64,000 nt of DNA from Pseudomonadota bacterium (GTDB taxonomy: Bacteria > Pseudomonadota > Gammaproteobacteria > Burkholderiales > Burkholderiaceae_E): contig JAKPAM010000171.1 of the NCBI GenBank assembly GCA_029779435.1, positions 62,001-126,000 on the forward strand. Reading direction: 5' to 3'. The notes under the pieces are model-generated. The model ran no database searches, had not been told where the DNA came from, and worked only from the letters and a program-made list of their open reading frames with translations. Positions 25,633 through 33,153 of the stretch are shown here, one piece after another. Numbering within the stretch: the stretch's first letter is position 1; the number at the start of each line of letters is the position of its first letter. Made by a program: the position numbers and the translations under genes.

Positions 25633-25854
25633 ATGAATGCAGAACGATACCTGCAGCCGCATCAAGCCCGTGATCGTGTCCAGACCGTGTTCGAAGATCT
25701 GCTGGGTGACGCCATCGAGCGCGCGTTCGGCGACGGGGTGGACACGCTGCCGGCGCTGGTTGCTTATTTGAACCGCACCGGCCCCGCGGGCGAGAACAGC
25801 GAGCCGTGGACCGAGCAGAGCTTCCAGGCGCTGATGGCGAGGCTCGGTAGCTGA
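25633..25854 (+). CDS. small protein of the recombinase-like helix-turn-helix type, linked to Rieske oxygenases
   Basis: 73 aa (MNAERYLQPHQAR...). GGGAGA sits about ten bases before the ATG. Predicted helices include LLGDAIERAFGDGV, LPALVAYLNRTG and EQSFQALMARLG, with the pattern 'amphipathic helix, turn, EPWTEQSFQALM' that resembles the DNA-binding tail of serine recombinases. Similar short proteins are, to my knowledge, found beside Rieske-type oxygenase genes; the next gene here is one. It could be a small regulator or an accessory subunit. The family call is from memory of the pattern. Confidence 0.72.
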   Translation: MNAERYLQPHQARDRVQTVFEDLLGDAIERAFGDGVDTLPALVAYLNRTGPAGENSEPWTEQSFQALMARLGS

Positions 25855-25883
25855 GACGAAAAGACGACACCAGGAGTGTTCTC

Positions 25884-26909
25884 ATGAAAATGCATGCGAT
25901 AACCGCCGATCCGGTCTCGACTTTGCTGACCAGTGGCTTGAAGAATCTCTGGTATCCGGTCTGCCCGTCGAGTTTCGTGCGAGACCAGCCGATATCGTTG
26001 CGCCGTTTCGGCCGCAAGATCGCGCTATGGCGTGACGCGTCCGGCCAGGTCCACGCGCTCGAAGACCATTGCCCGCATCGCGGGGCGCCGATGTCGCAGG
26101 GGGTGATCCTGGGCGATCGGCTGGCCTGTCCTTATCACGGTGCCGAAGTGCGTTGCGACGGCACGGTCACCAAGGTGCCGGGAAGCCCCGGCTGCAAGCT
26201 CGAAGGCGCGCGTGCAGCGTTGTCGTTCCGTACGCGCGAGGCCCATGGCGCGGTGTTCCTGTTCAACAGCGACACCAATGTCGACGAGGTGCCGGGCTTC
26301 TCGATGCCGCAGGAGCTGGGCTCGGCCGAGTTCTCGCACTTCCTGTGCTACGCGGAGTGGCGTGCCGACTACCGCTATACGCTCGACAACGTGATGGACC
26401 CGATGCACGGGACCTTCCTGCACAAGCAGTCCCACTCGATGTCCGAGGGCGACAGCCAGGCGACGTTCCGGATACGCGACACGGATACCGGCTTCGTGTT
26501 CGAGAAGGTCGGCCAGCGGGGCGTGAACTTCGACTGGTCCGAGTTCGGCAGCACCGGCGTGCACTGGCTGCGCCTGGAGATCCCCTATCCGAAGAGCGGT
26601 GGCCCGGGCGGCAACTTCGCGATCATCGCCTGCGTCACGCCGATCAGCCCGCAACTGTGCGCGGTCTTCTTCTGGCGCTGCCGCAAGGTGCAAGGCTGGA
26701 TGCGCGATACATGGCGGTTCCTGTATCGCAATCGCCTCGAAGCACGCCATTGGGCGGTGCTCGAGCAGGACCGCGTGATGATGGAGCAGATGGAGATCGA
26801 CGCCAACGCGCGCGAGAATCTCTATCAGCATGACATCGGGCTGGTTCGCCTGCGCCGTCTGCTGCGCGGGCTCGCCGAGGAGCAGGTCGAGGCGGGCTTG
26901 GCGTCATGA
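25884..26909 (+). CDS. Rieske [2Fe-2S] non-haem iron oxygenase, alpha subunit
   Basis: 341-aa aromatic-ring hydroxylase or demethylase component. The Rieske cluster is bound by C63, H65, C82 and H85 (CPHRG...CPYHG). The catalytic iron motif is DNVMDPMHGTFLH (H175, H180; bridging D168). Size and lack of a beta subunit indicate a class IA/VanA-like enzyme. It receives electrons from the reductase encoded immediately downstream with a four-base overlap. A probable role is the first oxidation of the imported aromatic substrate. Start 25884 has AGGAG nine bases upstream. Confidence 0.93.
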   Translation: MKMHAITADPVSTLLTSGLKNLWYPVCPSSFVRDQPISLRRFGRKIALWRDASGQVHALEDHCPHRGAPMSQGVILGDRLACPYHGAEVRCDGTVTKVPGSPGCKLEGARAALSFRTREAHGAVFLFNSDTNVDEVPGFSMPQELGSAEFSHFLCYAEWRADYRYTLDNVMDPMHGTFLHKQSHSMSEGDSQATFRIRDTDTGFVFEKVGQRGVNFDWSEFGSTGVHWLRLEIPYPKSGGPGGNFAIIACVTPISPQLCAVFFWRCRKVQGWMRDTWRFLYRNRLEARHWAVLEQDRVMMEQMEIDANARENLYQHDIGLVRLRRLLRGLAEEQVEAGLAS

Positions 26910-27865
26910 GCGACGGCTTGCAGATGTTCGTGCATACGTTGCGCTTCGAGGCGCTGGACACGGTCAGCGTGGAGCTTCGCTCGGCATCGGGCGGGGATCT
27001 TCCCGCCTTCGCGCCCGGCTCGCACATCGATCTGCATCTGCCCAATGGCCTGGTGCGCAGCTATTCGCTGTGCAACAGCGCCGACGAGCGCCATCGGTAT
27101 GTGGTCGGCGTGCTGCACGACCGAGCGAGCCGAGGCGGCTCGCGGTATGTGCACGACGGGTTGCGCGTCGGCGCGCCGATCACCGTGTCCGGGCCGCGCA
27201 ACCTGTTCGCTCTGCACGAAGGCGCGCGGCACACCGTACTGGTCGCCGGCGGCATCGGCGTCACGCCGCTGCTGTGCATGGCGCGCCGCCTCGCGGCGAT
27301 CGGCCGCTCGTTCGAGATGCTGTATTTCGCGCGAGACGGCAAGGCCGCGGCGTTTCTCGACGAACTGCAGGCGCTCGGCATGCCGCTGCACCTGCATTTC
27401 GACAGCGAGCAGGGCGGGCCGCCGGACCTGCGCGCCCTACTGTCGCGGCGCGAGCCGGACGGCGACTCGCATTACTACGCGTGCGGACCGGCTCCGATGC
27501 TGGAAGCCTTCGAACGGATCTGCGTCGAACTGGGCCACACCAACGCGCACATCGAGCGGTTCGCGCCGATGACGATCGAAGCGGCCGGGAATGCGCTCGG
27601 CCACTACACGGTCGAACTGCGGCGCAGCGGCCGTTTCGTCGAGGTGACGCCGGGCAAATCGCTGCTCGACACCCTGATCGCCGCTGGTGTCGAGGTCGAG
27701 CACAGTTGCTGCGAAGGCGTCTGCGGATCCTGCGAGACGCGGGTGATTGCCGGCGAGCCCGATCACCGGGATTCGGTGCTCAGCGCTAAGGAGCGGGCGA
27801 ACAATCGATCGATGATGGTCTGCGTCTCGGGCTGCAAGAGCGACACGCTGGTACTGGATCTCTGA
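26906..27865 (+). CDS. oxygenase reductase, FMN/NAD(P)H and plant-type [2Fe-2S] (VanB/PDR-like)
   Basis: 319 aa. The flavin-binding motif RSYSL (51-55), the nucleotide-binding AGGIGVTPLL (114-123) and YACGPAPML are followed by a C-terminal ferredoxin domain with C268 or C269, C273, C276 and C306. This order (FMN-NAD-Fe-S) is that of phthalate dioxygenase reductase and vanillate demethylase reductase. It overlaps the oxygenase gene by four bases (ATGA), so the two proteins are probably made in equal amounts. It transfers electrons from NAD(P)H to the Rieske centre. Confidence 0.93.
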   Translation: MSDGLQMFVHTLRFEALDTVSVELRSASGGDLPAFAPGSHIDLHLPNGLVRSYSLCNSADERHRYVVGVLHDRASRGGSRYVHDGLRVGAPITVSGPRNLFALHEGARHTVLVAGGIGVTPLLCMARRLAAIGRSFEMLYFARDGKAAAFLDELQALGMPLHLHFDSEQGGPPDLRALLSRREPDGDSHYYACGPAPMLEAFERICVELGHTNAHIERFAPMTIEAAGNALGHYTVELRRSGRFVEVTPGKSLLDTLIAAGVEVEHSCCEGVCGSCETRVIAGEPDHRDSVLSAKERANNRSMMVCVSGCKSDTLVLDL

Positions 27866-27922
27866 TCCTTCGACGATAAGGAGAACCGCCAGGGCCGAGC
27901 CTGATAAGCACGGGCGCGAGAG

Positions 27923-28009
27923 ATGACCCGCAGCACCCGCAGTAACGCAAGCAGTACCCAAACAAGAAAAACGATCAAGAACGACGATCAAAAAGGGAAA
28001 TGGACATGA
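27923..28009 (+). CDS. possible 28-codon leader peptide coupled to the porin gene
   Basis: An ATG at 27923 opens a frame that reads MTRSTRSNASS..., is rich in Ser, Thr, Arg, Lys and Asn, and stops at 28007-28009. The stop overlaps the porin ATG (28006) in an ATGA junction. A GCGAGAG stretch precedes it, which is only a weak ribosome site. Its composition is unlike that of other genes here. It may be a translated leader that sets porin expression, or chance. Confidence 0.35.
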   Translation: MTRSTRSNASSTQTRKTIKNDDQKGKWT

Positions 28010-29052
28010 AGAAGACTCTGCTCGCGCTCGGCCTGGCAGGCTTGGCGGGCACGGCCTCGGCGCAGCCTCGCGTCGAGCTGTTCGGCACCTATGACATCGG
28101 CGTCGCACGCCTGGCCGGCACCGAGCGATCGGTGATCGGCGTATCCACCGGCGGCGCCAACATCAGCCGTTTCGGCTTTCGCGGCACCGAGGAACTCGGC
28201 GGGGGGCTGAAGGCCGGCTTCTGGATGGAGGCCGGCGTCGATGCGGATACCGGTTCCGGCAAGGCGTCGGGCGGACTGAGCTTCAATCGCCGCTCCACGG
28301 TGAGCCTGCTGGGCGGCTTCGGCGAGCTGCGCCTGGGCCGCGACGATTCGGCGACCTTTCTCAACACGCTGATCTTCGATCCGTTCCTGACCAACGGTGT
28401 CGGCGGCACGATGGGATTCACGATGCTCGGCATTCCGGGCGCGGCCAACGCGAACGGCGGCGCGCCGATCCAGATCGGCAACGCGGTCAGCTATTTCCTG
28501 CCGCCCGATCTCGGTGGGTTCTATGGCCAGGCGCAGATCGCGCGCGGCGAGCAGCCGACCAACGCGCCCAACAAGCATCAGGGCAACTATCGCGGACTGC
28601 GATTCGGATATCGCAACGGTGCGCTGCATGGGGCGCTCTCTGCCGGCAAGCTGCAAGGAGACGTCGGTGACAACGACCTGACGGCCGGCAACGCGGCGGT
28701 GAGCTACGACTTCGGCTCGGTCAAGCCGATGCTGCTGTGGACGAGCGAGAAACGCGGCGGATTGCGCGTGACGGCACTGCAACTGGGCGCCACGGCGCCA
28801 GTCGGGCCGGGCGAACTCCGGGCTTCGTTCGGCCACTACGACACCCACGGCAGCGATGCGGACTGGAACAAGCTCAGCGTCGGCTATGGCTACAACCTGT
28901 CCAAGCGCACGCAGGTCTACGGCACTTATGCGTACCTGAAGAACAAGGATGGCGCGAGTCGGGCCATCGGAGTGCAGGGGTTGGGCGCGCCGGGAACGAC
29001 GCCGGGCGGAAAGGCGACCGGGATCGAGTTCGGCATCCGCCATTTCTTCTGA
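28006..29052 (+). CDS. Gram-negative general porin (OmpC/Omp32-like)
   Basis: 348 aa. The signal peptide MKKTLLALGLAGLAGTASA is followed by a beta-barrel of alternating polar/hydrophobic strands starting VELFGTYDIG. SRFGFRGTEELGGGLKAGF and LGRDDS are hallmarks of Burkholderiales porins. The protein ends IRHFF, the C-terminal Phe being required for BAM-dependent insertion. ATG 28006 is preferred over 28000 because AAAAAGGG is eight bases away and the signal peptide begins there. It should form a trimeric outer-membrane channel for uptake of the cluster substrate. Confidence 0.9.
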   Translation: MKKTLLALGLAGLAGTASAQPRVELFGTYDIGVARLAGTERSVIGVSTGGANISRFGFRGTEELGGGLKAGFWMEAGVDADTGSGKASGGLSFNRRSTVSLLGGFGELRLGRDDSATFLNTLIFDPFLTNGVGGTMGFTMLGIPGAANANGGAPIQIGNAVSYFLPPDLGGFYGQAQIARGEQPTNAPNKHQGNYRGLRFGYRNGALHGALSAGKLQGDVGDNDLTAGNAAVSYDFGSVKPMLLWTSEKRGGLRVTALQLGATAPVGPGELRASFGHYDTHGSDADWNKLSVGYGYNLSKRTQVYGTYAYLKNKDGASRAIGVQGLGAPGTTPGGKATGIEFGIRHFF

Positions 29053-29078
29053 TCGCGAAGTCGATAACTTAGCGATAC

Positions 29079-29098
29079 GTCTTGATTGGAATCAAGAC
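29079..29098. terminator. perfect inverted repeat after the porin gene
   Basis: GTCTTGATT (29079-29087) and AATCAAGAC (29090-29098) are exact complements separated by GG. Folding as RNA would leave an eight-pair stem and small loop 27 bases past the porin stop; as DNA it could equally be a protein-binding palindrome. Confidence 0.45.
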
Positions 29099-29223
29099 TT
29101 CCTGTTCAAAGAACGGTCTGCATTTCCTAATCTTCTCGAAGGCCGCATCGATCCGATACGGCCGACGCCGGCGAGAGAATTCTTCCGGCGTCCCATTACT
29201 GCACACACATAGAGGAGATATCC

Positions 29224-29520
29224 ATGGGAGTCGTATTCACGCGCATTGGCACCCCGCTGCCTGGTAAACAGGCCGAGGCGTTCAAATTCGTCAAGGAACG
29301 CGCGGCGGCCGTCAACGCTGCTTATGGCACTCAAGCCGAGGTGCACGTGCGCCTGGGTGGTCCGATCGGCCAGGTCGTGATGGTGTCGCGTCACAAGAGC
29401 GTCCAGGAACTCGAGGAGATCAAGCGTCGCGTCATCGAGGACTCGGCCAAGGGCGCGCTGCCCGTCTCGCCGGACGGCGTGTTCTCCAGCGTCGAGGACG
29501 CCATCTGGCTGACCAAGTAA
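29224..29520 (+). CDS. hypothetical protein, possible dimeric alpha/beta-barrel fold
   Basis: 98 aa starting MGVVFTRIGTPLPGKQ. The pattern of a beta-strand, a long helix (QAEAFKFVKERAAAVNAAYG), two strands (EVHVRLGG; GQVVMVSRH) and a second helix (SVQELEEIKRRVIED) resembles ABM/NIPSNAP-like small ferredoxin-fold proteins. GAGGAG precedes the ATG. Such proteins can be monooxygenases, isomerases or of unknown role. It lies between porin and MFS genes of the catabolic cluster, followed by a very strong hairpin. No family was identified with certainty. Confidence 0.75.
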   Translation: MGVVFTRIGTPLPGKQAEAFKFVKERAAAVNAAYGTQAEVHVRLGGPIGQVVMVSRHKSVQELEEIKRRVIEDSAKGALPVSPDGVFSSVEDAIWLTK

Positions 29521-29536
29521 GCGTCTAGGCAAAACG

Positions 29537-29574
29537 AGCCGCATGGGGCGCGCGACGGCGCGCCCCATGCGGCT
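29537..29574 (+). terminator. 17-bp perfect stem-loop between small protein and MFS genes
   Basis: AGCCGCATGGGGCGCGC (29537-29553), loop GACG, then the exact complement (29558-29574). It starts 17 bases past a stop and ends 65 bases before the MFS start. It lacks a U-tract, so it may act as terminator, mRNA 3'-end stabiliser or processing site that lowers downstream expression. Confidence 0.65.
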
Positions 29575-29638
29575 CCGGCGCGGCGGCCGGGGCGAAGAAC
29601 GCGATGGGGCGCGGATGCTGCGACAACGAGGAGACAAC

Positions 29639-30931
29639 ATGAAGAGCTATTTGCGATGGTACGGCGTGCTCACGCTGTTCGTGATCGTCGCCATTTCCTA
29701 TGTGGACCGGATCAACATCTCGGTCCTGATCACCGATCCCGATTTTCTCCGCCATATCGACCTGGCGCCGACGGATCGCGGCCGGCAAGGCCTGTTGGCC
29801 ACGGCGTTCATGATCGGCTACGGCCTGTCCGCATTCTTCTTCACGCCGTTCTGCGCCGCGCTCTTCGGTGTGCGAAAGAGCCTGATCGGCGGGCTCGTGT
29901 TGTGGGGTGTGGTCACGGCGGTATCGCCGCTGTTCCATAGCTACGGGCTGCTGCTGGCGTCACGCATCCTGCTGGGCGTGTCCGAGGGGCCGTTGTTCTC
30001 ACTGGCCGCCTCCTACATCAAGGCGCATTTCGAAAGCCAGGAAAACGGCAAGCCCAATTCTTTCGTCAACATGGGTACCGGCCTGGGGTTGGCGATCGGT
30101 TACCCGTTCATCGGTTACATGCTGAGCGCCTATCAGTGGGAAGCCTCGTTCCATGTGCTTGGCGCATTGAACATCATCGTCGGTATTCCGCTCGTCCTGG
30201 CGTTCGTTCGCATGCCGGTCAGCCTGACATCGGCCGCGAGCAGGCCCGGGTCGGTCGGCGAAGCGATGACGCGCATCGGCGGCATCGTCCGCGGCGCGCT
30301 GCATACCCGTCACCTGGTGCTGGTGACCGTGCTCACATCGGCCGCGCTGGCCTACCTGTGGGGCAGCAGCAACTGGTTGCCCGCCTACCTGAAGGAAGTG
30401 CGCGGGTTCTCGATCAAGGAGATGGGCTGGCTCGCATCGCTGCCGCAGTACGCGCTGGTGCTGGCGGTTCTGGCCGGAGGCGTGCTGATCGATCGGATCG
30501 AGCGCCGGCGGGTGCCGGTCATCTTCGTGGTGGCCAGCGTCGGGGTCGCGTTGTCCGTGCTGATGACGATCACGGTCAGCAATCCGTATGTCGCCGCAGG
30601 TTGCCTGATCGCCGCCAACTTCTTCTGGGGCCTGCAAAGTCCGGCGATTCCCAGCACCGTGCAGTACTTGTCCCGGCCTGAGCATACGGCGAGCGCCTTC
30701 GGCGTCGTCAATGGCACCGGTAGCCTGGTGGCCGGCTTCATGCCGGCGCTGATGGGCAGCGTGATCAGCGCAACGTCGGCGGGTGGCGCGGCAGGTGCGG
30801 CCAGCGGCTTCTTCGCCGGTTTCGCCTTGCTGATCGGTACGCAGGTCGTCGTGCTCCTGTGCGGGATCGTGCTGTGGTGGCATGAGAACCGTGGGAGCGG
30901 CAACGTCGCGTTCAGCGCGCAGTCCGCCTGA
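29639..30931 (+). CDS. MFS transporter (anion:cation symporter-like)
   Basis: 430-aa inner-membrane carrier with about 12 hydrophobic segments. The first helix carries SYVDRINISVL, typical of the ACS (hexuronate/aromatic acid) branch. The conserved loop between helices 2 and 3 is modified (FFFTPFCAALFGVRKSLIGG), and ASRILLGVSEGP is the helix-4 motif. GAGGAG is eight bases before ATG 29639; a longer frame upstream runs through the hairpin and is rejected. Likely substrate is an organic acid of the cluster. It is followed 45 bases later by a Crp/Fnr regulator. Confidence 0.9.
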   Translation: MKSYLRWYGVLTLFVIVAISYVDRINISVLITDPDFLRHIDLAPTDRGRQGLLATAFMIGYGLSAFFFTPFCAALFGVRKSLIGGLVLWGVVTAVSPLFHSYGLLLASRILLGVSEGPLFSLAASYIKAHFESQENGKPNSFVNMGTGLGLAIGYPFIGYMLSAYQWEASFHVLGALNIIVGIPLVLAFVRMPVSLTSAASRPGSVGEAMTRIGGIVRGALHTRHLVLVTVLTSAALAYLWGSSNWLPAYLKEVRGFSIKEMGWLASLPQYALVLAVLAGGVLIDRIERRRVPVIFVVASVGVALSVLMTITVSNPYVAAGCLIAANFFWGLQSPAIPSTVQYLSRPEHTASAFGVVNGTGSLVAGFMPALMGSVISATSAGGAAGAASGFFAGFALLIGTQVVVLLCGIVLWWHENRGSGNVAFSAQSA

Positions 30932-30976
30932 CGGCGCTCGGCGACGTGTGAGTCGGCGCAGTGGCGAGGAGAGCCC

Positions 30977-31675
30977 GTGGATCCGCAGCGCTGCATTCAG
31001 TTGTTGCATGCGATGCCGCTGTTCCGGCAATCCCGTCCCGAGGATCTGCTGGTGCTCGCCCGATCGGCGCGCTTCGCGCACGTCGAGCGAAAGCGATTGC
31101 TGTTCAAGCCGGGCGATCCTTGTACGGGCTTCCACATCGTGGCTCAGGGGCGGGTCGCGTTGTCGCTGGCAGTTCGCCGCGGCGTGGAAAAGCCCTTGCA
31201 GATCGTGGAGGCCGGCGGAAGCTTCGGTGACATCACGATGTTTCTCGAGCGGCCGTACTACCTGTCGGTGCGGGCGCTCGAAGATTGCTTGCTGATCTTC
31301 GTTCCGCGTGACGCGGTTCGAGGGCTGATCGAAGGCGACGGCCGCTTCGCGATGCGGATGCTGGCGAGCCTGTCGCTGCGGATGCGTAGCGTCGTCGACG
31401 ACATCGAATCGTTCTCGCTGCAGCCGCCGGCGGCGCGCGTGATCACCTACTTGATGCGGCTGCTACCTCCTGGCGTTCAGACATCGGCAAGGATCGAGTT
31501 GTCGATCAGCAAGAACATGGTGGCGGCGCAGTTGAACCTGACGCCGGAGACACTGTCGCGCTATTTCCGCGAACTGGCCGATCGTGGTCTGCTGACGCTG
31601 GAAGGGCGGACGGTGCTCGTCCACGACATCGACCAGCTCGGCGAGTACATGGCGGCTCAGACCCGGGAGCGTTAG
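30977..31675 (+). CDS. Crp/Fnr-family transcriptional regulator
   Basis: 232 aa with a GTG start and GAGGAG upstream. The N-terminal cyclic-nucleotide-type beta-barrel (about 10-125; LFKPGDPCTGFHIVAQGRV, GSFGDITMFLE) is joined by a dimer helix to a winged HTH (about 160-220; SKNMVAAQLNLTPETLSRYFRELADRGLL). The N-terminal Cys cluster of Fnr is absent, so it is not an iron-sulphur oxygen sensor; Dnr-like haem/NO sensing or another ligand is possible. It closes the catabolic cluster and may set its activity according to carbon or redox state. Confidence 0.9.
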   Translation: MDPQRCIQLLHAMPLFRQSRPEDLLVLARSARFAHVERKRLLFKPGDPCTGFHIVAQGRVALSLAVRRGVEKPLQIVEAGGSFGDITMFLERPYYLSVRALEDCLLIFVPRDAVRGLIEGDGRFAMRMLASLSLRMRSVVDDIESFSLQPPAARVITYLMRLLPPGVQTSARIELSISKNMVAAQLNLTPETLSRYFRELADRGLLTLEGRTVLVHDIDQLGEYMAAQTRER

Positions 31676-31693
31676 CGCCATCCGGTCGCGTCC

Positions 31694-31717
31694 CATCAGC
31701 AGCCGTCGGCGCTGATG
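31694..31717. terminator. stem-loop between convergent genes
   Basis: CATCAGC (31694-31700) and GCTGATG (31711-31717) pair around a nested GCCG-T-CGGC hairpin. It lies 18 bases past the Crp/Fnr stop and faces a convergent gene. The U-tract is weak. Confidence 0.5.
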
Positions 31718-31797
31718 ATTCTGGCGGATGTTGAACGAGGACCGTCCGTGCCTGGTTCGGCACGGCCCCTGCTTCAGGATGGACAGACGCCCCTCGG

Positions 31798-31827
31798 CGC
31801 GGGGTCGATCTTGGCGTTGACAGGCCC
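31798..31827 (-). repeat. 30-nt sequence shared with 62704-62733 (26 of 30 identical)
   Basis: Both copies, read on the minus strand, have the core CGCCAAGATCGA flanked by GGGCC and CCCGCG. Here the copy begins at the stop codon of the membrane-protein gene; at 62704 it encodes the last residues of the M20 peptidase. It may be a dispersed 3'-end element or a relic of a similar gene tail. Confidence 0.55.
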
Positions 31828-32273
31828 TAAGCGAACGCGCAGACCGTGAGCAGGTAGAACGCCGCGAGCGAGGGGGGCGTGGCGATCTCGCAGGGCGTGG
31901 CCGCATGCAGGACGTAGACCGTGCGCTGTTCGAAGACGGTCAGGCGCCGGCACAGGCGTATGCCATACCAGACCAGGGGCAGCGCGGCATAAGCGCCGAG
32001 CGCGGCCCGGTGCCATGCCGAGACCGGAGCCGGCCGCCAGGGTCCGATGATCGCGATCGCCATCAGCGCGACGGCGACCGCCAGCCAGGGCAGCCACATC
32101 CATCGCAACGCGCTGGGGCGCGGCAGCAGCGCATCGGGCACGCTGACGATGCTTCGTTCGCGGGCGAGCAGCCACTGCATCGTCGCGTGGCCCATCGCGA
32201 GGCACAGGCAGGCCAGACCGGCAAGGAAGGCAGGAATCACGAAATTGCGGACGTGATCGAGTCGGTCTTCCAC
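31827..32273 (-). CDS. hypothetical four-helix membrane protein
   Basis: 148 aa with a GTG start at 32273, the only start close to the first helix; the upstream open frame lacks coding character. Hydrophobic segments lie near residues 11-34, 57-78, 85-105 and 130-147, with short polar loops and RLCRRLTVFEQ between helices 3 and 4. There is no signal peptide or recognised motif. It is a single gene on the minus strand, convergent with the Crp/Fnr gene. The family was not identified. Confidence 0.65.
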   Translation of the reverse strand: MEDRLDHVRNFVIPAFLAGLACLCLAMGHATMQWLLARERSIVSVPDALLPRPSALRWMWLPWLAVAVALMAIAIIGPWRPAPVSAWHRAALGAYAALPLVWYGIRLCRRLTVFEQRTVYVLHAATPCEIATPPSLAAFYLLTVCAFA

Positions 32274-32389
32274 TGTGGAGATCGGTCCCGCGGCCGGCAA
32301 GCGGCAAGATGCCCCGGCCGTGCCGAATGTCGCACTCGGGTGAAGATCGCGGCGGCGCGCGTTCGCCGGGGCGCGCCGCCGGCCGGTGA

Positions 32390-33040
32390 TCAGACCGGGG
32401 CCGCCGCCAGCACCCGCGCGATCGTCTGCGCGGACTGGCGCAGCGCCGGCACGATGTCCGAAGCCAGCCGCGTGGCGGGCGCTTCGGCCGGCGACGTCGA
32501 GATCCCCAGCGACAGGCGTCGTGCCGACGAGAGGCCGGCGATCGGCACGGCGATCGAGATCTGGTTGCTGTCCGGGTAGGGCAGCTCGGACCAGCGCTCG
32601 TCGTCGATCGACAGCGCTTGACCGAGCGCGCTGCTGACGGGCAGCACGCTGCCGATGCGCAGGTTCATGACGACAAGCCGCCGCCGCTCGGCCGCGGCCA
32701 TCGCGCGGCCGATGATGATCACGCCGTCCGGATGCGCCTCGCCGAGATTGGCCGTGCCGGACCACGCGTCGGCCAGCCGCTCCAGTTGTTCCTGCACGAC
32801 TTCGTTGACGCCCAGGCTTTCGAGCGCCGCGAAGCCGATTTCGAACACCTGCGGGGTCAGCCGCCAGCGATTGCCGTCGCGGGTCGCATAGCCTTCTTCT
32901 TCGAGGGTCGTCAGCAGCCGTAGCACCGTGGGGTGCGGCAGCGCGACCGCGCGCGACAGCTCGGCCAGCGTGGGACGCCCATGGGTCCGAAACGCGCGCA
33001 GCACCGATAGACAGCGCTGGATCGATCGATTATTCTTCAT
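32390..33040 (-). CDS. IclR-family transcriptional regulator, short form
   Basis: 216 aa, about 30-40 residues shorter than typical. The wHTH is intact (RSIQRCLSVLRAF; LSRAVALPHPTVLRLLTTLEEEGY). The effector domain is recognisable (WSGTANLGEAHPDGVIII, GSVLPVSSALGQA) but misses the stretch that normally carries the REGYG motif, so ligand binding is probably altered. It is divergent from a TauD-type dioxygenase gene, and the 113-base space holds two palindromes (33063-33091) that are natural operator candidates. Probably a local regulator of the dioxygenase. Confidence 0.85.
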   Translation of the reverse strand: MKNNRSIQRCLSVLRAFRTHGRPTLAELSRAVALPHPTVLRLLTTLEEEGYATRDGNRWRLTPQVFEIGFAALESLGVNEVVQEQLERLADAWSGTANLGEAHPDGVIIIGRAMAAAERRRLVVMNLRIGSVLPVSSALGQALSIDDERWSELPYPDSNQISIAVPIAGLSSARRLSLGISTSPAEAPATRLASDIVPALRQSAQTIARVLAAAPV

Positions 33041-33062
33041 TCGTTCATTGGGTGGGCTATAT

Positions 33063-33091
33063 GTTCACTAGGTGAACGATATGATCATATC
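33063..33091. promoter_or_regulatory. two abutting palindromes in the IclR-TauD divergent promoter
   Basis: GTTCACTAGGTGAAC (33063-33077) is a GTTCAC/GTGAAC inverted repeat; GATATGATCATATC (33078-33091) is a perfect 14-base palindrome directly next to it. The first resembles the sites at 13285 and 17888 that also accompany IclR genes, so it is the better IclR operator candidate. Confidence 0.65.
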
Positions 33092-33153
33092 GGAAGCCCC
33101 TCGCCACGACAAGCGGGATGGGTGATCGTCACCGAACAAGGAGTATGAGAAAC

